From the NCBI RefSeq assembly GCF_003815915.1, contig NZ_CP033929.1:124001-188000 (forward strand): a stretch of DNA of 64,000 bases, written 5' to 3'. The stretch is from Chryseobacterium indoltheticum (GTDB taxonomy: Bacteria; Bacteroidota; Bacteroidia; Flavobacteriales; Weeksellaceae). Below, piece after piece: positions 48,862 to 57,817 of the stretch. The notes under the pieces are model-generated. The model saw only the letters and a program-made list of their open reading frames with translations, was not told the DNA's origin and ran no database searches. Every line of letters begins with the position of its first letter. Position 1 is the first letter of the stretch. Made by a program: the position numbers and the translations under genes.

Positions 48862-50208
48862 TTAAAGATTTCCTGTAACCCATTTAAAAATATCACTTCC
48901 AAAAATCAGTAACATCAAGCCTAACAAGAAGATAACACCAACCATCTGTGCATTTTCTAATATCTTTTGCGGAACAGGTTTACCAACAATCATTTCGTAT
49001 AAAGTGAAGATTACATGTCCACCATCCAATCCAGGAATTGGAATTAGGTTTAAGAATGCCAACCAAACAGAGAACATTGCTGTAAAACTCCAGAAAGCCG
49101 TCCAGTCAATAGATACACTTCCGTCTCTTGCTTTGTCAACAGGCATATTTTTGATGATAGCCAATGGACCACCAACTTTCTTATAACCCTGAACTTTTTT
49201 ATTGAAGATTAATTTGAACTGTTTTACCTGATACGTTAAGCTTTCAATACTTCTTGTGAAACCTCTTCCGATAGATTCTCCAAAAGAAAAGTGTTTCGTT
49301 TCATAGAATTTAGTTAATTGCTTATAAGAAGCCAATCCTAAAGTTCCTTCTTTAGATACCGATAAAACAAGCGGCTGAATTGTTCCACCTCTTACTACAT
49401 CTACTTTCAGGTCTTTTCCGGGACTATTTCTTACAGTTTCCTGAAATTCGTCGTAATATGAAATTTTCTTTCCATCAACAGCAACAACTTGGTCACCAAC
49501 TTTCAAACCAGCTTGAGCAGTTTTAGGATTGTATATAGAATCGATTACTGCAGGAAATCTAGGCGTAAGGAATGCTCTGGGATTCTCATCTCTGAAAGCC
49601 ATCGCTTTACCATCGTCATTCGTTGGGAATGTAACTTCCTTTCCGTTTCTTAAAACTGTGATTTCGTCACTTAAAAGAACATCTAAAGCTAATTTATCAA
49701 GATTATTCTGAGTTTTCCCGTCAACTTTTAAGATTTTATCGCCATCCTGGAAACCCATTCCTTTGGCAACGCTCGTATAATTCATAGGAGCATCAACTTT
49801 CGCTGTATCAAAAGAAGTTTCACCATTGAAAAACGAAAGACATCCGTAAATCAACCAAGCCAGGAAAAAGTTAACCGTAACTCCACCCAACATAATGATC
49901 AATCTCTGCCAAGCCGGTTTTGCTCTGAATTCCCAAGGCTGTGCAGGCTGCTTTAGTTGTTCGGTATCCATACTTTCGTCAACCATTCCGGCAATTTTTA
50001 CATAACCTCCGAAAGGAAGCCATCCGATACCGTATTCAGTTTCGCCGATTTTTTTCTTAACTAAAGAAAAGTAAGGGTCAAAGAAAAGATAAAACTTTTC
50101 TACTTTGGTTTTAAAATACTTTGCGGGTAAGAAATGCCCAAGTTCGTGAAGAATTACTAAGATAGATATGCTTAATATAAATTGAAAGATCTTAATTGCT
50201 AATTCCAT
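48862..50208 (-). CDS. rseP: site-2 intramembrane zinc protease RseP
   Basis: 448 residues. Zinc motif HELGH (21-25) in the first membrane helix and the second active-site motif LDGGH near the C-terminus (PIPGLDGGHVIFTL), with a PDZ-like region between (NPKTAQAGLKVGDQVVAVDGKKISY). RseP cleaves membrane anti-sigma factors and leftover signal peptides. Four membrane segments are apparent. Single-gene unit, with tRNA-Asn genes downstream. Confidence 0.95.
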   Translation of the reverse strand: MELAIKIFQFILSISILVILHELGHFLPAKYFKTKVEKFYLFFDPYFSLVKKKIGETEYGIGWLPFGGYVKIAGMVDESMDTEQLKQPAQPWEFRAKPAWQRLIIMLGGVTVNFFLAWLIYGCLSFFNGETSFDTAKVDAPMNYTSVAKGMGFQDGDKILKVDGKTQNNLDKLALDVLLSDEITVLRNGKEVTFPTNDDGKAMAFRDENPRAFLTPRFPAVIDSIYNPKTAQAGLKVGDQVVAVDGKKISYYDEFQETVRNSPGKDLKVDVVRGGTIQPLVLSVSKEGTLGLASYKQLTKFYETKHFSFGESIGRGFTRSIESLTYQVKQFKLIFNKKVQGYKKVGGPLAIIKNMPVDKARDGSVSIDWTAFWSFTAMFSVWLAFLNLIPIPGLDGGHVIFTLYEMIVGKPVPQKILENAQMVGVIFLLGLMLLIFGSDIFKWVTGNL

Positions 50209-50267
50209 TAATTGTTTTTAGATTTTAATTTGCAAAGGTAACAATTATCAAAAGGATGCCAAACAAA

Positions 50268-50292
50268 AAAGCTCCTCTAAATGAGAAGCTTT
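50268..50292 (-). terminator. hairpin terminator of the barrel gene
   Basis: AAAGCT-x-CTC and GAG-x-AGCTTT arms with flanking A/T runs, 22 bases from the stop of the gene at 50315. Confidence 0.65.
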
Positions 50293-50314
50293 GTCATATA
50301 TTGTGACTGCTTTT

Positions 50315-50752
50315 TTAAAAATTGAATGAAACTCCCAGACTTCCGTTGTTCCCGACTTCCGCGAAAACACCAACTTTTTCTGTAAAGAAATATCGGGCAC
50401 CAATATGAGCGCCAATACCGAAGTCTCTGCCGAGAACCCCAAGATCAACTCCCGGATAGATGTCTAGTTTCTCAGGCAATTCTAAAGCTTCGTTTAAATG
50501 AAAATTAACCCTTCCAAATATAAAAACCCTGTTATCTTTATTATTGTCTTTATATCCATCAAAATAAGCATTAGCTCCGGCTCCGACAGATATCAACTGG
50601 TTTAAACCATAGTCGTAAGTTGCGGTAATTCCCGTTCCATAGCCCCAGGCATTTAAACCTAAATTAACTTTCTGATCCCCTTTTCCGGTGTAGGCTTGTG
50701 CGCTGACTGCCACTCCGGCAAAAACCATCAACATAAAAACCAATTTCTTCAT
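50315..50752 (-). CDS. small outer-membrane beta-barrel protein (DUF6646-like)
   Basis: 145 residues from the ATG at 50752, which gives a clean signal peptide (MKKLVFMLMVFAGVAVSAQA); a longer frame upstream is not supported. The mature chain is Gly/Tyr-rich alternating strands (GYGTGITATYDYGLNQLISV, then IGARYFFTEKVGVFAEVG) ending in aromatic SLGVSFNF. The name is tentative. The mRNA likely stops at the hairpin just downstream. Confidence 0.75.
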   Translation of the reverse strand: MKKLVFMLMVFAGVAVSAQAYTGKGDQKVNLGLNAWGYGTGITATYDYGLNQLISVGAGANAYFDGYKDNNKDNRVFIFGRVNFHLNEALELPEKLDIYPGVDLGVLGRDFGIGAHIGARYFFTEKVGVFAEVGNNGSLGVSFNF

Positions 50753-50938
50753 AGATTTTAATTTTAAATTATTACTAATGACAATTTGCAGCAAATATAA
50801 AACCGAAACCATTTAAAAGCTGTAATTTTATACAAGTTTTGAATTTGGAATGTGAAATCGCCATGTTTGTTTTTAAATTATAGATGCGATTTTAAAAAGG
50901 CGATTCCATACGGCAATTAAAAAAAAAGAAATCTGTGT

Positions 50939-51688
50939 ATGAAAATTATAGGATTGAATCAGGAAATTATCTGGAAAAATAAAAGTGAAAACTTTAAATT
51001 AATAGAGAATCAGCTTCAAAACCAAGAAGCAGATTTATTTCTTCTGCCTGAAATGTTTTCTACAGGCTTTTGTATGGATGCTGCTGAAGTTTCAGATAAA
51101 AATGAAGAATCTTTAGAATTTTTAAAGAAAATTTCAAAAGAGAAAAATACAGCATTTTCCGGAAGTGCTTCTATAAAAGTTGATGATCAGTTTTTTAATA
51201 GAATGTATTTTGTGAAGCCAAATTCTGAGGTTACATTTTATGATAAAAGGCATTTGTTTTCGTTCTCGGGCGAAGACAAAATCTACACTCCCGGAAAAGA
51301 AAGGATCATTGTAGAATATCTTGGAATTCGTTTTCTGTTACAGGTTTGTTATGATTTGAGGTTTCCTGTTTTTGCGAGAAATAATGATGATTATGATGCT
51401 ATTTTATACGTTGCCAACTGGCCGAAAAAAAGAGTCGGAGCTTGGGAACATTTGTTAAAAGCACGTGCGATTGAGAATCTGTCGTATGTTTTTGGATTAA
51501 ACAGAATTGGCACAGATGGGAACGATCTTTTTTACCAGGAAAGTTCGCATTGCTTTTTTGCAGACGGAAAAGAAATTGCTGAGAAAAAAGGAAATTTGGT
51601 TTCTGCAGAATTAAATTTAGATGAACTTAAAGATTTCAGAAATCATTTTCAGTTTTTGAATGATCGGGATGTTTTTGAAATTAAATAA
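50939..51688 (+). CDS. nitrilase-family amidohydrolase (omega-amidase-like)
   Basis: 249 residues with the Glu-Lys-Cys triad: Glu38 (LLPEMFSTGF), Lys103 (YDKRHLFSF) and Cys137 (LLQVCYDLRFP). The C-terminal part follows the carbon-nitrogen hydrolase fold (LYVANWPKKRVGAWEHLLKA). Close relatives (YafV/NIT2) hydrolyse alpha-ketoglutaramate or similar amides. Start at the first Met. Confidence 0.92.
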   Translation: MKIIGLNQEIIWKNKSENFKLIENQLQNQEADLFLLPEMFSTGFCMDAAEVSDKNEESLEFLKKISKEKNTAFSGSASIKVDDQFFNRMYFVKPNSEVTFYDKRHLFSFSGEDKIYTPGKERIIVEYLGIRFLLQVCYDLRFPVFARNNDDYDAILYVANWPKKRVGAWEHLLKARAIENLSYVFGLNRIGTDGNDLFYQESSHCFFADGKEIAEKKGNLVSAELNLDELKDFRNHFQFLNDRDVFEIK

Positions 51689-51714
51689 TTCAAATTTTTG
51701 ATAACTGGAATTTC

Positions 51715-52941
51715 ATGAACACACGAACCATCAGAAAATTATTTTTCATTTTAACAACAATATTACCAAGCCTTTCGTACGCACAAGAAAATAATAAATG
51801 CGCTGAGAATATAGATTTTTTAATTAAAACACTAGAAGAAAAATCGCCTTCTTACAAGTATTTAGTTAAGAATAAAGTAGATTTCCAAATAAAAGCAGAT
51901 TCTATCAAAAGCATTGCAATCAAAGACAACAACCCTTATAATTGCAAAGAATATTTACAGAGAATTATGCGAACCATCCAAGATGGTCATTTGCAAATTT
52001 TGGTAAAAAACAACCTTGATTTCAGTGATTCAACTTCAGTTAATAACTTTTTAAATTCGGAAAAATTCAATTCATTACCAAAAATAAATATTGATTCTCT
52101 TATCGAACATAAGAATCCAGATTACATCTACAACTCTTTAATAGACAACATTAATATTTATATTTTTCAAGATTCTCAAAATCATTTTAAAGGTTATGTA
52201 AAAAATTCAGATTCAAAATTTTGGAGAAAAGGAGAATTAATTCTAAAGTTTACTAAAGGAAATAGTTTTTACGAAGGGGTTTCATATACTATTTCTAAAG
52301 ATCCACGATATTTCAAAACATCATCTTTAGAAAGCCTTATCAAAAAATTTAACATTAGTAAATTCACTAGAGAAGAAAGCCTGATTTTCAATAGATCTAA
52401 ACAAAAATTGTCTTTTGAAATCATCGACAATGAAATATTATACGTTTCAATAAGAAGTTTCAGGAACTTAACTATTGAAGAAAACAAAGAGTTTGTAGAG
52501 TTTTTCGAAAAATATGTTTTGCCAAACTATAAAAAATACAAAAACATTATTTTTGACGTAAGAGATAATCCCGGCGGAGCAATGGCATATGAAACGTTGC
52601 TTAGCGGAGTTAAAAAGATAAAAGATCCTAAAAATATTTTTGTTTTACAAAACAGAAATACAGCAAGTGCTGCGGAGTTGTTCATTCTTCATTTAAGAGG
52701 ATTAAAACCTATTAAAACCATTGGAGAGAACACGATGGGAATGACTTCATTTCGGGATATTCATCAAGCTCCATTCCCTAATAATGATTATGTAATTTTC
52801 CTTCCCACTAAGGTTTTTGATAAAAATTACAAAGATTTACTTCAATACGAATATATTGGTATCACACCCAACATTGAACTTAACGAAAACGAAAACTGGT
52901 TATTTAAAACTGTAGAAATTATAAAGAAAAACTCTTTATAA
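51715..52941 (+). CDS. S41-family peptidase (C-terminal processing protease-like)
   Basis: 408 residues. Weak signal peptide (LFFILTTILPSLSYAQ). The C-terminal protease domain shows FDVRDNPGGAMAYETLL and the catalytic Ser in NRNTASAAELFILHLRG. The conserved partner Lys/Gln region follows in GMTSFRDIHQAPFP. The N-terminal third is a variable helical domain. The likely location is periplasmic. It starts 26 bases after the nitrilase gene and may share its transcript. Confidence 0.88.
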   Translation: MNTRTIRKLFFILTTILPSLSYAQENNKCAENIDFLIKTLEEKSPSYKYLVKNKVDFQIKADSIKSIAIKDNNPYNCKEYLQRIMRTIQDGHLQILVKNNLDFSDSTSVNNFLNSEKFNSLPKINIDSLIEHKNPDYIYNSLIDNINIYIFQDSQNHFKGYVKNSDSKFWRKGELILKFTKGNSFYEGVSYTISKDPRYFKTSSLESLIKKFNISKFTREESLIFNRSKQKLSFEIIDNEILYVSIRSFRNLTIEENKEFVEFFEKYVLPNYKKYKNIIFDVRDNPGGAMAYETLLSGVKKIKDPKNIFVLQNRNTASAAELFILHLRGLKPIKTIGENTMGMTSFRDIHQAPFPNNDYVIFLPTKVFDKNYKDLLQYEYIGITPNIELNENENWLFKTVEIIKKNSL

Positions 52942-52955
52942 TACACATTTTAAAT

Positions 52956-53561
52956 TCAATTATTCAAAACTTCTTTTCGTTTTCTTAATTTTTTCAAAGC
53001 TTTTCTACCCAAAATGACAATCGCTATTACAGTTGCAATTGCCAGAAAAGCAGCTATTACAGGGGCAACCATTGCCAAAACAGCCATAATTCCTGCTCCT
53101 GCGGTTTCGGTAGTTCCTACAACAGGATTTCCCAATCCACCTGTTGTCGCGGTGGACGCCGCCCGAATTCCTGCAAAGCCGGAACTGATCGTTGCAGCAG
53201 TTCCGCCTCCTGCAATTAAAGCCAATCCCCACTGTGGAAATGTTCCTAAATCAGCAAACTGACTTGCAAAAAGTACAGAACCCGCAATCGTTGCCATTGG
53301 AACAGAAACAGTATCGAGCAAATGATCTACAATCGGAATATAATAAGCTAAAATTTCTGCTAATGTGGCAATTCCTGTCGTAATTAATGCTGGAAGACCA
53401 CAAAGCCATTCAAAACTTTCATGCGTGGGAATCCATTGAAAATAAGAAGCTAAACTCACCGCAAACATCGGCAGGAAAACTCTGAAACCAGTTGCAGCAG
53501 CAAGCCCAATACCAATAAATGCGCTCAGAACATACGGAAGATAAGGAATTTGATCTTGCAT
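52956..53561 (-). CDS. DUF4126 membrane protein
   Basis: 201 residues with five or more Gly/Ala-rich hydrophobic stretches (AFIGIGLAAATGFRVFLPMF, GLPALITTGIATLAEILAYY, IMAVLAMVAPVIAAFLAIAT) and a short basic tail. DUF4126 proteins are predicted multi-pass membrane proteins with no assigned role. Frames in this stretch are open on both strands because of its Ala/Gly composition, but only this one has a coherent membrane profile. Confidence 0.85.
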   Translation of the reverse strand: MQDQIPYLPYVLSAFIGIGLAAATGFRVFLPMFAVSLASYFQWIPTHESFEWLCGLPALITTGIATLAEILAYYIPIVDHLLDTVSVPMATIAGSVLFASQFADLGTFPQWGLALIAGGGTAATISSGFAGIRAASTATTGGLGNPVVGTTETAGAGIMAVLAMVAPVIAAFLAIATVIAIVILGRKALKKLRKRKEVLNN

Positions 53562-53648
53562 AACATCAATTGTTTGTCTAAAGCTACAAAAAATACAAAC
53601 ACCTGCATCTCAAATTTTTAAGTGCTATAATGAGAAAGATTAATTTAG

Positions 53649-53713
53649 GCTCCTTGGGAGCAGAAACTTTGTAGAAAATATGAAAACGAAAATTGCGCTC
53701 CTTCGGAGCGCAA
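53649..53713. repeat. two adjacent GC-rich hairpins with similar arms
   Basis: GCTCC-TTG-GGAGC at 53649-53661, and TTGCGCTCC-TTC-GGAGCGCAA at 53693-53713. They share the GCTCC/GGAGC core and lie in the 190-base gap between DUF4126 and rnpA genes. They may be short palindromic repeats or transcript ends; both strands are possible. Confidence 0.55.
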
Positions 53714-53751
53714 CCTTTATATTAACAATAAAATAATTAAATTTAACCTTG

Positions 53752-54126
53752 CTACGATTTCTTTTGAGACTGACAAAGCTTAATAAACTCAGCTTCTACA
53801 TCCTGAAATTTCTCAGGAAGTTCATTCGAAACCCAAAACATCATCGCAATTGTTTTTTCACCAAAACTTTCTTTAAACAAATCTTTATTTAGACGGTAAC
53901 ATTCTCTTAAAAGTCTTTTTATACGATTTCTATACACCGCTTTTTTAAAATATCGTTTAGAAACCGAAACTCCTAGTTTTACATTTTCGGTGTGTAGATC
54001 CGGGTGATTTTTTAGAATAATAATGCGCAAATTTCCACAACTCTTCCACTTACCTTTTGCAAAAAGTAAAGTGATCTCATTATCTTTTTTGAGTTTTTCT
54101 TCTTTTGGATATTTAAAATCAGACAT
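53752..54126 (-). CDS. rnpA: ribonuclease P protein component
   Basis: 124 residues. Binds the catalytic RNA of RNase P, which makes mature tRNA 5' ends. The fingerprint RNRIKRLLRECYRLNKDLF is present, together with KLGVSVSKRYFKKAVYRN. rpmH and dnaA are not adjacent, unlike in many bacteria. It shares one base with the upstream tcdA. Confidence 0.94.
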   Translation of the reverse strand: MSDFKYPKEEKLKKDNEITLLFAKGKWKSCGNLRIIILKNHPDLHTENVKLGVSVSKRYFKKAVYRNRIKRLLRECYRLNKDLFKESFGEKTIAMMFWVSNELPEKFQDVEAEFIKLCQSQKKS

Positions 54127-54851
54127 TAATCTTTCTTCACTAGATGATTTATAACTTCTGCAGCTGCGTACAATCCGAAAATTGCAGGAAGAAAGCTAAT
54201 GGTTCCGTAGAAAGATCTTTTATAATTGCTTCCGTCAGTCATTTTTAAACTTTCTTCATCCTGAATTTCATCCGAAAAAACGCAACGTATTCCTTTATCT
54301 ATTTTTTCTTTTTTCAGTCTTTTCCTAACTTCTCTTGCAAGATGGCAATGCTGGGTTTTACTAATGTCGCGAACCATAACTTTAGAAGGATCAGATTTTC
54401 CGCCGGCTCCCATTGAGCTTACAATTTTTATTTTTCTGCGTCTTGCTGCAATAATTAATGATACTTTCGGGCTAACGCTATCTATACAATCTAATATATA
54501 ATCAAAATTTCCACCATCTAGAATTTCCGCCATTCTTTCAGGATTCAAAAATTCATTGACTTTTAAAAGTTCAAGATTCGGATTAATATCCATCAATCTT
54601 TCTGAAACAACATCTACTTTATGCTTTCCTACAGTAGAATGTAGAGCAGGAAGCTGTCTGTTAATATTCGTAATATCTACAGTGTCACCATCTACAATTG
54701 TCATTTTCCCGACCCCGGCTCTGGCTACGAATTCAGCGGCAAAAGAACCCACCCCTCCTAAGCCTACAACCAAAACTGCGGCTTTATTTAATTTTTCAAC
54801 ACCTGCCTCTTTTATCAGTAACTCTGTTCTTTCAAGCCAAACTTTATCCAT
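54126..54851 (-). CDS. tcdA: tRNA threonylcarbamoyladenosine dehydratase TcdA
   Basis: 241 residues, ThiF/E1-like fold. Cyclises t6A37 to ct6A using ATP. The nucleotide loop GLGGVGSFAAEF (30-41) is followed by VDGDTVDITNINRQ. The region SMGAGGKSDPSKVMVRDIS is shared with CsdL/TcdA. It overlaps tatD upstream by eight bases and rnpA downstream by one, giving a tatD-tcdA-rnpA operon with two tRNA-related members. Confidence 0.93.
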   Translation of the reverse strand: MDKVWLERTELLIKEAGVEKLNKAAVLVVGLGGVGSFAAEFVARAGVGKMTIVDGDTVDITNINRQLPALHSTVGKHKVDVVSERLMDINPNLELLKVNEFLNPERMAEILDGGNFDYILDCIDSVSPKVSLIIAARRRKIKIVSSMGAGGKSDPSKVMVRDISKTQHCHLAREVRKRLKKEKIDKGIRCVFSDEIQDEESLKMTDGSNYKRSFYGTISFLPAIFGLYAAAEVINHLVKKD

Positions 54852-55470
54852 GCTGAATTGTTTCTAAATTTTCTAAAATCTGTTGATTAAGTTTTTCTAA
54901 AGAAATTCCCTTTAATTCTGAAACTTTTGCATATAATTCTTCAATATTAAAATCTTCATTATCAGTTTCGAGAAATATTTTATCTAAAGGAGTCGTCTTT
55001 AAAACATTCTGCAAAGATAGATTATACAAAACAGGTTTTCCAAAACTCAAATAAAATTTATTTTTAAGCAAATCATCAGCAATGCTCTGTTTTTTATTAA
55101 ACCCATGAATAATCATGGCTTGAGTCGCTATTTTCCTGAAAGAAATTACCTCGTAGAATTTTCTTACACAATGAATGATTAATGGTTTTTTAAACTCATT
55201 AGAAATTTCAATATGTTTTTTGAAGACCTGTTCCTGTATTTTTTGTTCAATCGAAATCAATCCGTCAAGACCACATTCTCCGATGGCAAAACAGTTTTGA
55301 GTAATATTAGAATTCAACCAATTGAATTGGCTTTCAACACTTTCTGATTGAATATCTTGAGGATGAATTCCTATTGAGTATGGAAATTCAGGCAGACCTT
55401 CACTATATTCCAGATTGTAAATTCCGTAGCTTATATTTTTCTTATGATGATGAAAATCAAAAAATTTCAT
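54844..55470 (-). CDS. short TatD-family metal-dependent hydrolase
   Basis: 208 residues from the ATG at 55470 (MKFFDFHHHKKN), giving the metal-binding HxH. An upstream in-frame start adds a basic leader and is rejected. Further ligands are in GECGLDGL (Glu), LIIHCVRKF (His), IIHGFNK (His) and FLETDNED (Asp). About 50 residues shorter than E. coli TatD (3'-5' DNA/RNA exonuclease family), as in related flavobacterial proteins. Confidence 0.85.
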   Translation of the reverse strand: MKFFDFHHHKKNISYGIYNLEYSEGLPEFPYSIGIHPQDIQSESVESQFNWLNSNITQNCFAIGECGLDGLISIEQKIQEQVFKKHIEISNEFKKPLIIHCVRKFYEVISFRKIATQAMIIHGFNKKQSIADDLLKNKFYLSFGKPVLYNLSLQNVLKTTPLDKIFLETDNEDFNIEELYAKVSELKGISLEKLNQQILENLETIQHG

Positions 55471-55508
55471 ATTCAAAAATACTATAATTACTGTAAGGCT
55501 GAAAATTA

Positions 55509-55535
55509 TTAAACATCTGTTTACAGATATGTTAA
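55509..55535. promoter_or_regulatory. candidate TetR-type operator between tatD and tetR genes
   Basis: TTAAACATCTGTTTACAGATATGTTAA: near-palindrome with exact inner TCTGT-TT-ACAGA and outer AACAT/ATGTT, offset by two bases on one side. It is 30 bases before the regulator ATG and about 40 before the tatD-like gene, in the divergent promoter region, as expected for autoregulation and perhaps control of the opposite operon. Confidence 0.6.
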
Positions 55536-55564
55536 AAAGTCTTAACTTTACTAAAAACCTACGC

Positions 55565-56194
55565 ATGGGAAAAAAGTTTTCTGAGAAGCAGATTCACATT
55601 CTTGATATTGCTGAAGAACTCATCGCTAAGAAAGGATATGAAGGAACTTCTGTACGAGATATTTGCACCAAAGCGAATATCAATGTCGCAATGATTTCTT
55701 ATTATTTTGGTTCTAAAGAGAAAATGATGTCTTATCTTTATCAGTATCGGGTACTGAAAACCAGAGAGAACTTTTCTGAATTTGCAGATACCATAAAAGA
55801 TGGCAGACCCGAAATGCAGATGAAAGAAATGATAAAATATATTGTAAGCCAGCTTTTCAGATACAATTATTTTCATGGTTTTGTCACACAGGAGCTTCGC
55901 CATACCGAAAATCTTAAAGATGAATTGCTCGATTTTTATCAGCTTTTTGTAAGAAAACTAGATGAAGTCATCAAAAAAGGAGTTACTTCAGGAGTTTTTA
56001 CATTCACACCAAAACCTGAGGATATCCTTACTACCATTATAGGCTCTACCTTATTTGTCATCAGAAATAAGAATTTCTATGAGCTGTATGTACCTCACAA
56101 TGATGACGAATCATACACCAAAGAAGCCGAAAAAAAGGTGAGAATGAATCTCTTAATGAATATTTTTGCTGTTTTGGGATATGCAGCAGACTAA
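55565..56194 (+). CDS. TetR/AcrR-family transcriptional regulator
   Basis: 209 residues from the ATG at 55565 (MGKKFSEKQIHILDIAEELI); the earlier in-frame ATG is rejected because it falls in the operator region. The helix-turn-helix is KKGYEGTSVRDICTKANIN then MISYYFGSKEKMMSYLYQYR (read in parts), with a helical ligand domain afterwards. Its ligand and other targets are unknown. A palindrome lies upstream. Confidence 0.92.
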   Translation: MGKKFSEKQIHILDIAEELIAKKGYEGTSVRDICTKANINVAMISYYFGSKEKMMSYLYQYRVLKTRENFSEFADTIKDGRPEMQMKEMIKYIVSQLFRYNYFHGFVTQELRHTENLKDELLDFYQLFVRKLDEVIKKGVTSGVFTFTPKPEDILTTIIGSTLFVIRNKNFYELYVPHNDDESYTKEAEKKVRMNLLMNIFAVLGYAAD

Positions 56195-56291
56195 TTTTAC
56201 GTTAAATAATCATAAAAAAAAATCTTTTAGCAAAAAAGTTATATTTTTGCAAATTAATAGCTCGGTAAACCCGAAAACTGTTACATTTTAT

Positions 56292-57287
56292 ATGAAAAAG
56301 TATATTTTAGGTATTTTCGCCATTGCTGTTTTGGCATCGTGCAAAAGTCAGCAGGAAAAAGCGTTGAGAAGTGCAGACAAAAACTTTATTCTTAAAGCTG
56401 CAAACGAAAATTTTGCTAAAAAGAAGTGGAAAAATGCATTGGCACTTTATGACAGACTTCCCAATTTGGTGGCAGGTACAGATGATGCACCCAACGTGGT
56501 TTTCAATTCTGCATACGCCAACTATTACGATAAAAACTACAGACTGGCAGGAAATCAGTTTAAAAATTTCTCGGTAAGTTTCCCTCAGGATAACAGAAAA
56601 GAAGAAGCGGCTTATATGTCTGCATTATGTTACTATAACGGTTCTATGGATTATAACTTGGATCAGTCTAGTACAGAATTGGCAATTAATGAGCTTCAGG
56701 AATTTTTGACGGCCTATCCTACTTCTGAAAGATCAAAAAACATCAACACCATGATTGATGAGCTTTCTTATAAGCTAGAATTCAAAGCTTACGAAAATGC
56801 CAAGCAATATTTCAAGATGGCAGATTACAAAGCTGCAGTTACTACTTTTGAGAATGTTTTGGATGATTTCCCAAGTACCAAACTTCGTCCAAAAATCTAT
56901 GATTACATCATGAAATCACGCTATTCTTTGGCTGTAGGTTCCAATTATGATCTAAAAAGCGAGCGTATAGAAAGTGCTTTAGCTTTTACCAGACAGGTTG
57001 AAAAAGAACTTCCAGATACAGAATATTCTAAAACAGCATTAGACTTAAGAGAAAAACTCGAAAAAGAGAAAAAAGATTTTGCTGTTGCTAAAAAACAAAT
57101 GGAAGAAAGAATTGCGGTACTTACGGCGAAGCAAAAAAAGATCGCCGATAAGCTTGCAGAGCAGAATAAAACAGAAGAGCAAATGAAAGAACAGATCTCT
57201 AACGAGAAGAAAGCAATGCAGATTCAGAGAGACAGTGCTGCATTACAGACACCTCCTCCGGCGGCGACTTTCAAAATCCAAAGATAA
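56292..57287 (+). CDS. bamD: outer membrane protein assembly factor BamD
   Basis: 331 residues from the ATG at 56292, which gives lipobox LASC (Cys17). TPR-like helices follow (YANYYDKNYRLAGNQFKNFS, AINELQEFLTAYPTSERSKN), then a C-terminal coiled coil (AKKQMEERIAVLTAKQKKIA onward). BamD is an essential lipoprotein of the BAM complex. A longer frame starting at 56166 overlaps the previous gene and is rejected. TATTTTTG at 56242-56249 is a candidate -7 box. Confidence 0.92.
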   Translation: MKKYILGIFAIAVLASCKSQQEKALRSADKNFILKAANENFAKKKWKNALALYDRLPNLVAGTDDAPNVVFNSAYANYYDKNYRLAGNQFKNFSVSFPQDNRKEEAAYMSALCYYNGSMDYNLDQSSTELAINELQEFLTAYPTSERSKNINTMIDELSYKLEFKAYENAKQYFKMADYKAAVTTFENVLDDFPSTKLRPKIYDYIMKSRYSLAVGSNYDLKSERIESALAFTRQVEKELPDTEYSKTALDLREKLEKEKKDFAVAKKQMEERIAVLTAKQKKIADKLAEQNKTEEQMKEQISNEKKAMQIQRDSAALQTPPPAATFKIQR

Positions 57288-57329
57288 TTCGTAAATTTGC
57301 CATCTTATAATTAAAATAATTTTCTCAAA

Positions 57330-57653
57330 ATGAGCGTAAAAGATACAAAAGCAGAAGTAAATACTATTACTTACGATAAAGATAAGATTGAAGATAAAGT
57401 AGGTTCAATCTATGAAGCTATTGTGATCATGGGGAAAAGAGCAGAGCAGATCAATGCAGAAATCCGTACTGAATTACACAATAAATTAGACGAATTTGCT
57501 GTTCACAACTCTACTTTGGAAGAAGTTTTTGAAAACAGAGAACAAATCGAAATTTCAAAACACTACGAAAAACTTCCGAAACCAACATCTATCGCAATCC
57601 AAGAATGGTTGGATGGTGATGTATATTTCAGAAAAACTGAAGAAAGAAAATAA
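57330..57653 (+). CDS. rpoZ: DNA-directed RNA polymerase omega subunit (flavobacterial type)
   Basis: 107 residues. Contains the omega fold pattern in NTITYDKDKIEDKVGSIYEA then IVIMGKRAEQINAEIRTEL, with a divergent C-terminus ending WLDGDVYFRKTEERK. Omega supports RNA polymerase assembly. It lies between bamD and coaBC, the usual flavobacterial order. Confidence 0.85.
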   Translation: MSVKDTKAEVNTITYDKDKIEDKVGSIYEAIVIMGKRAEQINAEIRTELHNKLDEFAVHNSTLEEVFENREQIEISKHYEKLPKPTSIAIQEWLDGDVYFRKTEERK

Positions 57654-57680
57654 TAAAATTTTATTTTTATAAAATCTAAG

Positions 57681-57708
57681 ATCATAGAAGATTAATTTCT
57701 TCTATGAT
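57681..57708 (+). terminator. terminator after rpoZ
   Basis: ATCATAGAAG and its exact complement CTTCTATGAT around eight bases, followed by six T residues. Confidence 0.85.
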
Positions 57709-57817
57709 TTTTTGTTGTTTCTATATATTGCCATTATTAGAATTATCAAAATGCGCACAAATAAGACAACAAGGTTCTTGAAAAAAATAAGTAAATTAGT
57801 CCTTTAAAAAAATCTAC

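Noticed and set aside
52956-53561. Extra ORFs on both strands over the DUF4126 gene
   Set aside because: Ala/Gly-rich composition leaves several frames open; only the minus-strand frame has a membrane-protein profile.
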